From contig CAUYUJ010001445.1 of the NCBI GenBank assembly GCA_963575745.1, forward strand, positions 25,001-89,000: a DNA stretch of 64,000 nt, written 5' to 3'. A program made the translations under genes and the position numbers. The DNA comes from Prorocentrum cordatum (lineage: Eukaryota; Sar; Dinophyceae; Prorocentrales; Prorocentraceae). Numbering within the stretch: the stretch's first letter is position 1; the number at the start of each line of letters is the position of its first letter. Positions 40,852 through 51,000 of this stretch are shown here, one piece after another. The notes under the pieces are model-generated. The model made no database searches. It worked only from the letters and a program-made list of their open reading frames with translations, and was not told the DNA's origin.

Positions 40852-43803
40852 CTACTGAAGGCGAAGGTGAAGCGGTTGCCGAACCCAATCAAGCATTTCA
40901 TGAGCAAGACCCAAACGAAACTTTTTGTCCCGGGAGCCCTGAGGAGAGAATAAGGTGGTCCAGGCATCCTTGTCATACCTGAAAACATATCCCCTATGCG
41001 AGCGTGAGTGGGTACGGCTGCCCCCAAAGTTATCAAAGGAGCGATTCTGAATAACCCAATGCTTGCAATATTGAAACAGCCTCGACGAAAAATCTTCTGG
41101 ATGTCTTTGCATGTGTGAAACCCAACTAATAGCTGAATCCAAATGGAAAATAGCCCATGAAACATCTTTGCATCCCTTGGTTTTGCGATTTCTGCGTAAA
41201 CTAAACTGTTCGGGAGATTCCCCCGGGAGCCTTTTGAGTTTCAACATGATCCTGATACATTGATTTTGAGCCTTGGTAATCAAATCCGCCGTCGTCTTAC
41301 AAGGGACCCAGGCAGCACCTCTGGAGCGGATAATCCCCCCCGCCATACAGTTAAGTTTTGAGAGACGTTTAGACATGGGGATCTGCTCGTTGATCAAGAA
41401 CCTACTGTTAGCCCAAAAGGCTTTGTTGATCTGTGAAATACCCTGCTTGACATCTCCGCGACAGGATCCAGTGGCAGAGAGAATCGGACCCAGCACCTTA
41501 GCCTCCGGTACAACAGACCAAGTTTTCCCAAAGGGATCGGACCAATTGTATCCTTGAAAGAAATAGGGGCAGGCCGGAAGGATTTCCCGATCGTCTTTGA
41601 GCTTGAGCCGATGTTCATTCCAGAGCTCCGACTCTACCAGTGCAGTCAGAGTTGCAAGGTCTTGTTCCGAGGACGCCACCACGAAGATATTATCTGACCA
41701 GCTGAGAAGGGCAATCCTGAAATCGAAGCCCAACTGCTCACAACGGATAGAGATTCCCAAAGAAGAATGGGTAATTTTCTCCAGGGTGGAGGCGAAGCAA
41801 TCTTCTACGGAAACGCGCGCCAGTATGCATGCAGTCCCAGCTCCCTGCATCAACCCACGGTCTCTCTGGATAATCCCAGTGTTTGAATCCAAAAGGGAGA
41901 TGGAGACTCGAGGGTTCCTATGCAATCTGATGCAGCCCACTGCTAAGAAAAGAGGGCCCCCCCGTCCCAGTAGACTCCGCAGGACTAATCCATAGCGAAT
42001 CTGATCGTGGTGAGCTTTGATGTCAGTAATCCCAACCATTCCTTTGTTAAAATGATCTCGGCCGTATTCTAAAATGTGATAGACACTGGTATGAAGTTCC
42101 TGTAATTGTCCACCTTTGCTAAGCCCAAAAATAAGACCTTTGAGACCTTTAGAATCAGTGTATGAATCCAAAACTGGCAGAATGGCCCTTGCCACATATG
42201 CGTGCCCAATCTTGGCAATTGCTGGCTGAGGAATGACAACTCTGGTTTGAGAAGGGGTTCCAAAACCCTTGATCTTGTTACCCAAGTGGCCCCCGAATGT
42301 GACATCGTTCCAAAATTCGGGATCGCCTAAGCAGGCCTGTATACACCCCGTGAGCCTTTGGGACCATCCCGAGGCTTTTACTACCGCCGTACAGGCGAAC
42401 TCTGTGTCGATCTTACGGGGTGCCTTGATGTTGTCCAGCGCGTCTTCCAGCAGGGAAGGAATGATGGAGTCGTTGTAGAAGTTGAAGAAACCCAAAGAGC
42501 GAAGCCAGGCGATGTCCTCTTGCCGCTCCGATTCTGAGAGTCCCCACCTCTCGCTGTATTCTTCAGCCACCAGTGTGATACAGCGGTCCACTTCAAAAAT
42601 CTTGACTTGATCTACACAGAAACCCAATATGGGTAGGAGGGTCTTGCGGGAGGCCCAGACCCGTTTTCCTTGAGAGGCGTTGAGCGCAACCTGAGCCAAA
42701 TCGCGTTGAAGTTTAGTTATCTTGAGAGCTTTCAAGAGGAGCTGACCCAAGGAGACCCTCGTGGCTTCATTAAGTTCGGAGTTGAACCGTGTCCTGAGAC
42801 TCTTGACCCAAAATGGCTCTTCGGCAAATCTCCTAAAACTCCTTGGGAGAGCCTGAGTCGCTTCATAAACCTGGCCCAACATGTTTTCCCAGAAATCAAA
42901 GGAGAGGGTGAGGTCCCTTGGGTCATGATACCTGACCGCACATGAATCGGGCTGTTCTTCGTCATTTAGACGAATAAGTTCCGCTGATTCGGGAAACAGA
43001 CCCTGGGCGATCTTCCTAACCTCCAAAATGTTTGTAGGAGTCCACAAGAGAGGTCTTCTCTTACGCACCTGCTGGTGAAAGGCCAGCACATCACAGCCAA
43101 CAAGGGCATGGTCCCCTGGGACGCCCGCCCAGCGGGCGAAACAACCAAAAGTGAGATCACTCCTGGCGAGAGCTATGTGATCGATCGTGCTGTTGGCTTG
43201 AGAGAGCGCCTGCTCACCATCAGGCTTCCTAGTGAATTGCATGGAGGTCTCTTGGAACCTGAGAGGGCACCAACGGAGATCGAGGCATGAACAAGCTTCG
43301 CAGAACGATCGGAATTTCGGATCTCCGTTACCTTGATCGGCATTCATGTCCCCCAACCAAGAAAGAGTAGACCCCACGGGGCGGGATCGACCGAGTTGGA
43401 TGGCACAGTTTAGAGAATCATGGAAAAAATCGTGGGCAAGATGAGAGAAGAGAAAGGATCTGGCATGATGGTGGCATCCATCGAGACAGTCGGGACGAAG
43501 ATCAACACGGATAGATCTCCAATCGCAGACAATGTCTTTCACACGTTTTCTCAGAGATTTGTGCACAAGCACGCCCATGGCCCTACACCCAGGGCCAGAG
43601 TGATGGCGGTAGTAAGCGTGGCCATTGAAAACAGGGCGTAGTAGCCCATCGTTTTGAAGACAGCCCTTGAAATCCGCCTCTAAGATACAAATTAAGCCCC
43701 AGCACTTCAGCTCGAGCAAATCTAGGTTGGCTTGCATTTGAGTCTCGTCGGCCCATTTGCCCTGCACATTGAGTGCACATACGAGACCCCTCACGTGAGC
43801 ATC
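40852..43803 (-). CDS. LINE ORF2: endonuclease-reverse transcriptase
   Basis: A frame of about 980 codons after the ORF1 UGA, in the same frame as ORF1. The N-terminus is an exonuclease-endonuclease-phosphatase nuclease: VCALNVQGKWAD (the N of WNVxG), ICILEAD, GDMNADQG, NSTIDHIALA and PGDHALVGCDV near residues 5-245. The reverse transcriptase follows: VGITDIKAHHDQI (motif A Asp), RGLMQGAGTACIL (motif B), LLSWSDNIFVV (motif C, 41703-41689; SDN instead of the usual ADD) and LKLKDD (motif D). No RNase H motif is visible. The first in-frame ATG after the UGA falls beyond the conserved NVQG, so translation must enter from ORF1 or a non-AUG codon. The role is target-primed reverse transcription of the element RNA. 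Confidence 0.75.
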   Translation of the reverse strand, partial: DAHVRGLVCALNVQGKWADETQMQANLDLLELKCWGLICILEADFKGCLQNDGLLRPVFNGHAYYRHHSGPGCRAMGVLVHKSLRKRVKDIVCDWRSIRVDLRPDCLDGCHHHARSFLFSHLAHDFFHDSLNCAIQLGRSRPVGSTLSWLGDMNADQGNGDPKFRSFCEACSCLDLRWCPLRFQETSMQFTRKPDGEQALSQANSTIDHIALARSDLTFGCFARWAGVPGDHALVGCDVLAFHQQVRKRRPLLWTPTNILEVRKIAQGLFPESAELIRLNDEEQPDSCAVRYHDPRDLTLSFDFWENMLGQVYEATQALPRSFRRFAEEPFWVKSLRTRFNSELNEATRVSLGQLLLKALKITKLQRDLAQVALNASQGKRVWASRKTLLPILGFCVDQVKIFEVDRCITLVAEEYSERWGLSESERQEDIAWLRSLGFFNFYNDSIIPSLLEDALDNIKAPRKIDTEFACTAVVKASGWSQRLTGCIQACLGDPEFWNDVTFGGHLGNKIKGFGTPSQTRVVIPQPAIAKIGHAYVARAILPVLDSYTDSKGLKGLIFGLSKGGQLQELHTSVYHILEYGRDHFNKGMVGITDIKAHHDQIRYGLVLRSLLGRGGPLFLAVGCIRLHRNPRVSISLLDSNTGIIQRDRGLMQGAGTACILARVSVEDCFASTLEKITHSSLGISIRCEQLGFDFRIALLSWSDNIFVVASSEQDLATLTALVESELWNEHRLKLKDDREILPACPYFFQGYNWSDPFGKTWSVVPEAKVLGPILSATGSCRGDVKQGISQINKAFWANSRFLINEQIPMSKRLSKLNCMAGGIIRSRGAAWVPCKTTADLITKAQNQCIRIMLKLKRLPGESPEQFSLRRNRKTKGCKDVSWAIFHLDSAISWVSHMQRHPEDFSSRLFQYCKHWVIQNRSFDNFGGSRTHSRSHRGYVFRYDKDAWTTLFSPQGSRDKKFRLGLAHEMLDWVRQPLHLRLQ

Positions 43804-44868
43804 TCAGAGAGATAGTGCCTCGTCGATGGTGTCTTTAAGCGTCTTGCGGAGCGCTTCGTCGGGGATCTCCTTGAGAGACTCGTGCCACTGGAATTCCCCA
43901 TCTTTGATAGCACCTATCTGACGGTCCAAGACGAAAAATTTTCGAGTCCGAGAACAAACCACGTAACTGTCCGTGCGATCTCCCATTGCCCTTTCCAGTG
44001 CTTCTGAAACGGTCTTGAACAATTTTGCTGGGCCACGCTCCTCCTTCGTACTAATCTGGCCACACCATATCATATGTTCCAAGTGCCCAGAGATCTTGAG
44101 ATCACGGATCGTAGCTGCCGCTTGAAGTCCCACCGCAATCGAACTCCATTTGATCTCAACGCAACTCCCATACCCAAATGGTGCAACAATATGCGTGGGC
44201 TGGGGAACATCCGCTCGGCGAAGGACCGCCCGTGCCTTCTCCAGAGCCTCCTGCTTCTTGAGATTCCAGCCCAGGTTGGTGAGAATGAAGATGTCTCTAT
44301 CTGCTCTTGGGGTGCTGGCCCACGGCGGACCCTTTTTCCTAGACGGACCCTGGCTTGACTGACTTTCTAACTGTTTGGCTGCCATTTCCGCGCGCAGGGA
44401 CTTCTGCTCCAGTTCAACAGCAAGAATCCTTTCGTTGAAGGCTTTCTGCACCTCGGTTCCACCTGCCTCAAGGTTGGCAAGCTTTACTTCATGGTCATTG
44501 ATCAAAGTGACGGCCACTGAGAATTCCTGAGCCATCGCCTTTTGAGTTCCCAATACATCAAGTTGTAACGAATCAATACGGTCCTTGATAGGAGCGATCT
44601 TTTTATCTAGGAGAGACTCGAGTTGCGCCAAAAACCCGTCGGCACCGGTGGCGGTCGAGGCAGCCCCCGATGGAATCGAACCATTTTCTCCCAAGCCCGT
44701 GCCCTTAGCAGATCCCTTGGCCGCCAAGGTTCTCATAGCTTTCGAGGCTTCTTGCTGATTTTCTTTGTCTTCGTCTACCGTCCGAGCTTCGTCTCTCAGT
44801 CTTTTCTGCTTATCGATATCCAACGATAAGAGCTTTTGCATGGTTTCTCCAATCTGCAATGTCGGCAT
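43804..44868 (-). CDS. LINE ORF1-like RNA-binding protein
   Basis: ATG 44868-44866 to TGA 43806-43804, about 354 codons. A basic/acidic N-terminus is followed by a long coiled coil (LAQLESLLDKKIAPIKDRID to LEQKSLRAEMAAKQLE, roughly residues 78-170). A compact C-terminal region follows: DIFILTNLGWNLKKQEALEK, VEIKWSSIAVGLQAAATIRD and VVCSRTRKFFVLDRQIGAI. This is the coiled coil plus small RNA-binding fold layout of LINE ORF1 proteins, which trimerise and coat element RNA. The track start at 44874 is TTG; the ATG two codons later is preferred. Confidence 0.65.
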   Translation of the reverse strand: MPTLQIGETMQKLLSLDIDKQKRLRDEARTVDEDKENQQEASKAMRTLAAKGSAKGTGLGENGSIPSGAASTATGADGFLAQLESLLDKKIAPIKDRIDSLQLDVLGTQKAMAQEFSVAVTLINDHEVKLANLEAGGTEVQKAFNERILAVELEQKSLRAEMAAKQLESQSSQGPSRKKGPPWASTPRADRDIFILTNLGWNLKKQEALEKARAVLRRADVPQPTHIVAPFGYGSCVEIKWSSIAVGLQAAATIRDLKISGHLEHMIWCGQISTKEERGPAKLFKTVSEALERAMGDRTDSYVVCSRTRKFFVLDRQIGAIKDGEFQWHESLKEIPDEALRKTLKDTIDEALSL

Positions 44869-45131
44869 GGCCAAAAGTGTTAAGCACGAGCCAGTTACCC
44901 AAAATTTGAAATGGAAATGAAACGCCGAATTGACAAAACCCAGTGAGATTCACGAATTCGCCAAATTGAGTCGATATCCCACCGATAGAGGTGATATCCC
45001 ACTGATAGATCCCACTGATTGAACCCAAAGCCAGGCGATCTCGCTGAACAGGAAGAAGACGGAGAAGGCAGCGATGGCTGCCGCGCCCCCCCCCCCAAGA
45101 GCGCCCCCAAGAGCGCCCCACTTGAGCTCTC

Positions 45132-45152
45132 CTTGAGCCAAATGGCTACGGA
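45132..45152 (-). other. Dinoflagellate spliced-leader relic at LINE 5' end
   Basis: Minus strand TCCGTAGCCATTTGGCTCAA then G, matching DinoSL with one T deleted from the TTTT run. It lies 264 bases upstream of the ORF1 ATG. About 100 bases of GC-rich leader separate it from the lower-GC element body. Confidence 0.85.
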
Positions 45153-45169
45153 CCTAGAAGGACGCGGCG

Positions 45170-45350
45170 ATGAGGAGGAGGAAGGAGGAGGAGGAGGATA
45201 ACGAGGATGGGAGGAGGGGCTCGAGGAGGAGTAGGGCCTGGACAATGAGGAACTCAAGGAGGAGGAGGAGGAGCCCTCGATCGAGGAGGAAAATCTTGGA
45301 GAAACTAGAGGAGGAGGAGGAGGAGCAGGAGGGGTAGGAGGAGGAGGAGG
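45170..45350. repeat. GGA-rich microsatellite
   Basis: GGA/GAG triplets with interruptions, in the inferred intron upstream of the LINE. Similar tracts occur at 45840-45910. Confidence 0.8.
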
Positions 45351-45367
45351 ACGACGACAACGTCGAC

Positions 45368-45464
45368 CAATTCCTTGGGGTCCCACGCGGGGATCCCCGC
45401 CCGTTCGAACGCCGCGTCGAACAGCCACGCCAGCTCCTCATTCCTCGGCGCGTCCATGCGGGGC
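45368..45464 (-). CDS. Exon of minus-strand gene, upstream of the LINE island
   Basis: CCAG acceptor, then PRMDAPRNEELAWLFDAAFE, RAGIPAWDPKEL and a GT donor (GTCGAC). Very protein-like. Same strand as the exons at 34.8-36.3 kb, on the far side of the retroelement. Confidence 0.55.
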
Positions 45465-45511
45465 CTGGCGTGGGATCCGATTTCAGGGTCGATGCCCGCA
45501 TCCTGGCTGAC

Positions 45512-45579
45512 CCATATCCCGCGCCAGGCCCCTCACGGGCGCGCCGCGGGATGAGGGATTGTAGGACATGGCTGGCATC
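45512..45579 (-). CDS. Exon of minus-strand gene, upstream of the LINE island
   Basis: CGCCAG acceptor, then MPAMSYNPSSRGAPVRGLAR, DM and a GT donor (GTCAGC). Short. The phase does not join perfectly to the next exon as drawn, so one boundary is off. Confidence 0.45.
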
Positions 45580-46039
45580 CTGGCGGGCCCTCCCCCTCCG
45601 CCCCCCCCCCGCCGCGCCTTCGCAGCGTCGCCGCGCGCGGCTGCGGGCCCCAGCGGGCGCGCCCGACGCGCTAGCCGCGCTCGAGGGCGGCCCTGAAAGG
45701 CTGCGCCGAGCGCGCGCGCGCTCGAGCGCGTGCGCGCCCAGCGCGAGGGGGGGGGGAAGAGGGGCGAGGGCGGGGCCGACTGTGAGGATAGTGATGGGAT
45801 CAGGGGAGAGGCGAAGAAGAGAAGGACCTCTATACAGCGGAGGGGGGGGGGAGAGGAGGAGGAGGACGAGGAGGAGGAGGAGGAGGACGAGGAGGAGGAG
45901 GGGGAGAAGGAGGACCGACAACAATAGCGAAGCTAACTCGTGAAAACCAACGTGTGGCGGCGCATTATGTTTGAAGTCGCTTGCGCGCGGAAGACACTTG
46001 TGAAACTCAAATCGGTAACCGCGAATGGTTTCCTTTAGC

Positions 46040-47060
46040 GTGGCTGTATTCTTTTCGTCAGAACACACAATTAATGTCAACGCATGTTAACTTCAACATC
46101 CAATCGGTCACCGTTAAATATTCACTTTCGGTTCCAGGCCAACACAGTGACTTATATTTTCCATGTGTGAAATATCAGAAAACGCATGTTAACTTCAAAA
46201 TCCAATCGATCACCGTTAAGGGTTCACTTTAGTTTCCAGGCGTGCATGGCGACTCTTTCATTTGTGAAAATATCAGTAAACGCATGTTAACTTCAAAATC
46301 CAATCTGTCACCGTTAAGGGTTCACTTTAGTTTCCAGGCCAACATGGCGACTTTTCTATTGTGCACAATACAAAACTCGCCACGCGCGCGTCCGCGCGCG
46401 CGCGCGCGTCCGCGCGCACGCGCTATCGGGTGACCCGCGCGCGGGCGGGTCACCCGAAATCCCGTTGGTCACCGTTAAGGGTTCACTTTAGTTTCCAGAT
46501 CAAGATGGCAGCTTTTACGTGTGCGGCACATACAAAACTCGCCACGCGCGCGTCCGCGCGCGCGCGATCGGGTGACCCACGCGCGGGCGGGTCACCCGAA
46601 ATCTCGTTGGCTACAGTGATATGTGTTCGTTAACCTTGCCAGGCTAGATAAGAAAACGCATGTTAACTTCAAAATCCAATCGATCACCGTTAAGGGTTCA
46701 CTTTAGTTTCCAGGCGTGCATGGCGACTCTTTCATTTGTGAAAATATCAGAAAACGCATGTTAACTTCAAAATCCAATCTGTCACCGTTAAGGGTTCACT
46801 TTAGTTTCCAGGCCAACATGGCGACTTTTCTATTGTGCACAATACAAAACTCGCCACGCGCGCGTCCGCGCGCGCGCGCAATTCGGTGACCCGCGCGCGG
46901 GCGGGTCACCCGAAATCCCGTTGGTCACCGTTAAGGGTTCATTTTAGTTTCCAGATCAAGATGGCAGCTTACCGTGTGCGGCGATACAAAACTCGCCACG
47001 CGCGCGTCCGCGCGCGCGCGATCGGGTGGACCACGCGCGATCGAAATCCCGCTGCTTACC
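46040..47060. repeat. Composite satellite: about 96-bp monomers in a 474-bp higher-order repeat
   Basis: Core TCACCGTTAAGGGTTCACTT followed by TAGTTTCCAG recurs near 46110 (diverged), 46212, 46306, 46468, 46686, 46786 and 46928. Alternating monomers carry AAAACGCATGTTAACTTC upstream, or GC-rich blocks (CGCGCGCG and GGTGACCCGCGCGCGGGCGG) downstream. The block starting 46179 is repeated at 46653, a 474-bp period. Confidence 0.85.
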
Positions 47061-47344
47061 GTTTCCAGGCCTGCGAGGTTTCCATGATATGGTCAAATAT
47101 ATATATATATATGCCACGCGCGCGTCGATCCGCGCGCGCGCAATCGGGGGACCCGCGCGCGGGCGTGTCACCCGAAATCTAGCTGACCGTCGATGGCGCA
47201 AGCCTACATGCGAGTTTTTCAAAACATTACGCATCCTACATATATGGCGCGCGCGCGAGCGCTTGCGGGTGGGCTTGCGCGCGCGTGCTGGCTGGCCCAC
47301 GAGGGCCCGAAAACTGAATGGTTACCAGCGTGATGGATTCTGCC

Positions 47345-47514
47345 ATTTTGGTGTAAATTGAGCCGCCGTGACAAAAATTGAGCCATCTTGACAGAAATTG
47401 AGCCATCTTGACAAAAATTGAGCCAGCTGAAGCTGCTATCACAAAATTGAGTCAACTCGAAAAAATTGAGCCATTTTGACGGCTCAATTAAATTGCGACT
47501 CCAAGATCTCAGGG
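47345..47514. repeat. AAATTGAGCCATCTTGACA minisatellite and CCCTGAGATC end
   Basis: Four to six copies of a roughly 22-bp unit containing AATTGAGCCATCTTGACA. Then comes GGCTCAATTAAATTG (47481-47495) and CCAAGATCTCAGGG (47501-47514), after which the TGTTCTGCC repeat begins. This mirrors 16882-16930. Confidence 0.7.
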
Positions 47515-47595
47515 TTATGTGTTCTGCCGAATTATGTTGTGTTATGCCGTGCTCCTGGGGGTTCTGCCGTGATCCTGTGTGTTCTGTGCGTCGCT
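47515..47595 (+). repeat. TGTTCTGCC repeat
   Basis: Four or so copies of the 20-bp unit seen at 8.1-8.6 kb and 16 kb. Confidence 0.7.
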
Positions 47596-47699
47596 CAGCG
47601 AGGGAACGGCGTTCGAATCACGGGTGAAACGCACGCCGCCCTGGACCGAGGAACCACTAATGCGAGGGAAGTTCTGTGGAACTCACGTCATCCTCACCC

Positions 47700-48052
47700 C
47701 CGGCGCGAAGAGCACGAGTCCAGAGCGGCCTCCGGTACCGTTTCCGGACGGATCCGCTGGATCCGGTGACGAATCCCGAACCGGCGCCCTCGCTTGAGAC
47801 ACCCTCGCAAAACCGGCCCCGGGGGAGGTGCCCAGAGGAGCCCAGCGCGGCCTCCGGCACCGTTTCCGCACAGATCCGGCGGATCCGCCGACGAATCCCA
47901 AACCGGCGCCCTCGCTTGAGACATCCTTACAAAACCGGCCCCGGGGGAGGTGCCCAGAGGAGCCCAGAGCGGCCTCCGGCACCGTTACCGCACAGATCCG
48001 CTGGATCCGCCGACGAATCTCAAACCGGCGCCCTCGCTTGAGACATCCTTAC
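47700..48052. repeat. 122-bp tandem repeat, about 2.8 copies
   Basis: GCGGCCTCCGG starts near 47725, 47847 and 47969. Each unit carries GGATCCGC, AAACCGGCGCCCTCGCTTGA and CCGGCCCCGGGGGAGG. Confidence 0.9.
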
Positions 48053-51000
48053 TGGGATGGATGCGGTGGTTGTTATCTGGTTGCGGTGGTTATATATAGT
48101 TGTTGCACATATATTTGAGTTAGGCATCTTGGTTATAACTGTGTTACTAACTTGGTTATTCGCTCAGTTATAACTAGGTTGCTAACTTAGTTACAAACTT
48201 GGCCAGGCGCGCTGGGGCATCAGGCGCGCGCGGTCATGTTGACGCGCGCATCGACGCCAACAACCATCGCTTCCTGAAACTAGCGCTGCGTTTCAGCAAA
48301 CCGTCGCATCGAAATCGCAAAAATAACGCGAGAAATTATGAAAAATCCATGTCGCTTTCATGATCTACCCCGCATAACGCACGCCCGCCCATGCCCCCCC
48401 GCCCCGCCCCCGCCCCCTCCGTTCTACCCGCGGCGTTCCCCTCCCCAGCGCATCACGCAGCATGTGTTCTCTTGGGTTTGCGCACAACTCCCCCCCCCCA
48501 TCTCCCGTTCCAACGCCCGCCCGCCACCCCCCGCCACCGCCGCCGAACCCGCCGCCGCCGCCCGCGCGCGCCGCCGCGCCCCGCGTGGCCACCAGTCGCG
48601 CCGCCACCGCCACCGCCCCACCGCCGATGCCCACTGCGCCGACCAGCGGCCCACGTTTGCCTCACCTGTTTTGCGATGGAGCTCGCGAGCCCACGCCGCG
48701 GAGCGCCAGTTATTTTTTGCGCGACGTATTTGCTGTTATGCAACGCGCGGCGATGTTCGACAAAAGCGCACATGGCGCACGCCGAATGTAAATTTTACAT
48801 TCGCAATTCACACGACGAGGCCACCTCAATGCGGAACATATTACGCAACAGCTCGAGCGCGCGCGCGTGCAATCCGCGGCCGCATTCTCGAGCATGCACA
48901 TAGCGCTTGACGATGAGGTTCGGCAGACGCGGCAAACGGCCGCGCGGGCCACCCGAAAACTCGTTGCGGTCGGCAACGAGATTTCAGGTGATGCGCGCGC
49001 GAAATGGCCGCAGCCTGCTTGTGCGCCGCGAGCACGCGCGCGCGCGATCATGGGCGCGCGGGACTGCATTGGCAACGCGCGAGCGGCGCGAGACCGACGG
49101 CCGATCGGATCACCAGAAACATTGCGACGCATTCTCCGTTCAATCTGCCGCACATGTAGCGCAACATGCATGACCTTTTGAAACCGCGGTTTGCACGCGC
49201 GCGCGGTGAAACTGCATGGGGCGGATAGCACTACGGCGGCGTGAGGGGCGCGCCGTGGCAGTGGCGCATGCGACCCCTTCCGCGGGGGGCGTCGGCGGAC
49301 CTCCCCCCTTGGGGCCGCGATGCGCGCGGCGCGCGCGCCGAAATCAGCGGCGGCGGCGCGCGCCGCCGCTGCCGCTGGGGCACTCGGCGCTTCCGCGCGG
49401 GGCCAAGAACTGCGCGAGGGCCGCGCGGAATTGCGTTGCGGCGACGCATGCGATCGTTGTCAGCGGGGCCGTCGGTGGAACTCCTCGTGGGGCAGCGAAC
49501 CGCGCGAGGGATGCGCCGAATTAATGGAATGGCGGCGGCGCGCTCCACCTCTGCATCATGGAGCATTCGGCGGGGCCCCCGTCGGCGGCGCTTTATATCG
49601 AACGGACATGCGCGATGTCATGAGGGCTCGGCGCGCTTCCAGGAACGAATGGCAGCCCGTTGAAGAGCGCATTGCCCCCCCCCCTGCCCCCCAGCGCCTC
49701 CCTCTTCTTCACATTGCGAGCGCATTGCTGCCGTCGACGCTCACGTCGGCGACCGCGCTGCAGGTCTGCGCGGGCGACGCGCGCGAGCAGGGTGACGTCG
49801 GCGGGCCGTCCGCCACATGGAAATCCACAGGGGGTTCTGGTGGCGGGCCGCCCGCCAAAACAGATGGCGCATATAATTGAGGGCGCGGTCCGCCATCCCC
49901 CAGCGGGCACAGGGCAGCCCCCTGATCCCCCAACCATGCTGCCCGCAGAAGTAAAGGGGCGCAGCGGAGCGGAAATTCTACCATTCCGACCCAACGCCCG
50001 CGTTAGAATCGACGTGCGTTTGTGCAGGTATATATTCTTGTATGGAACGATGGCACCGTTAAATTGGAATCGCGGCGGCGACTTCCAGCGCGTTCTTCAT
50101 TTCCTGGTCGGAAAAGGCGACGCTCTCAATTCGTAAAGAACGCGATGTATGTTTCGCGCGCGCGACGCATGGTGGTGAACGCTTCCTTCGCGCCGAGCTT
50201 GCCCCATCTCTTATGGGATGAAATCTACATGGGGTTGCCACCATTATGTTTTAGACTTAACAACCTCGAAACGCGTGCGTCATGCAGCTCGCGCGAGCGC
50301 GGTCGCACGCGCGAGCGGTTGACGCGCCGCCCGCTCGCCCGCGCCGCCCGCTCCTGGCGCGCGCGCTGCCTGCAGCGCGACCAATGCATGCGCGAAGCTA
50401 TAACGTCATCCAAATATTCCACCGTGAGAGGGTCGCCCCCTCCAACCAGAGAATGAAAGTTCACGCTGGGTTTTCCCAATTGGTTTTCGATAGAACATCG
50501 CCTTCGCTGTATATATGTGTATATACCTATATGCACGACGTCGGGATGATCGCCCCCTCCCAACGGAGAAATAAACATGTCATTCGGTGTCCATCATTTG
50601 GCGTTCGGTTTAATGTCGCTCTGAATGCAGCGAGCGCGAGCGCGGTCGCGCGCGCGAGAAGGTGACGGGCCACGCGCCCGCCCGCGTCACCCGCGCGCGG
50701 CGCGCGCGCTGCATGACGCGCGCGCGAAACGCGCGTCACTTGCAGATTTGCCCAATATACCCACATGCTGTGCCCGCCTCTAACCAGGGAGTGAAAGTTT
50801 ACACGTGGTGTTCGCCATTGGGTTTTCGATCCAACGTCGCCTTGGTTGCATAGAAATCGCCACGCTGAGGCGATCGTTTCTTCCAATGAGGGGATGGACG
50901 TTTCCATTGGGGTTTCGCCGCGGGCTATCGATCGTGGGCGTGCACCGCGCAGCGCCCGCGCAGCGCGCGCATGGCGCTTAGGTTTTTCAGGTTCCACATT

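Larger units (their letters stand above)
36268..45152 (-). mobile_element. SL-capped LINE-like retroelement island (about 8.9 kb)
   Basis: Composition drops from strongly GC-rich to near-balanced across this block. The 5' end carries a spliced-leader relic (45132-45152) and the 3' end (TCA)n at 36270-36287. From 5' to 3': short leader, ORF1 (44868-43804), endonuclease-RT (43803-40852), C-terminal extension (40851-39595), a 268-bp tandem duplication (39005-39535), an unidentified frameshifted block (38985-37036) and about 750 bases without open frames. The island separates exons at 45.4-45.6 kb from exons at 34.8-36.3 kb on the same strand, so it may sit in a host intron. Target duplications were not identified. 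The part downstream of 39.6 kb could be a separate insertion. Confidence 0.6.

Noticed and set aside
43792-43794. GTG as start codon of the LINE RT
   Set aside because: Nuclear translation rarely uses GTG; the frame is continuous with ORF1 apart from the UGA, so a start here is not supported.
47600-47640. tRNA-like T-loop GTTCGAATC
   Set aside because: The flanking bases do not form a T stem, and no acceptor or anticodon arm is present.
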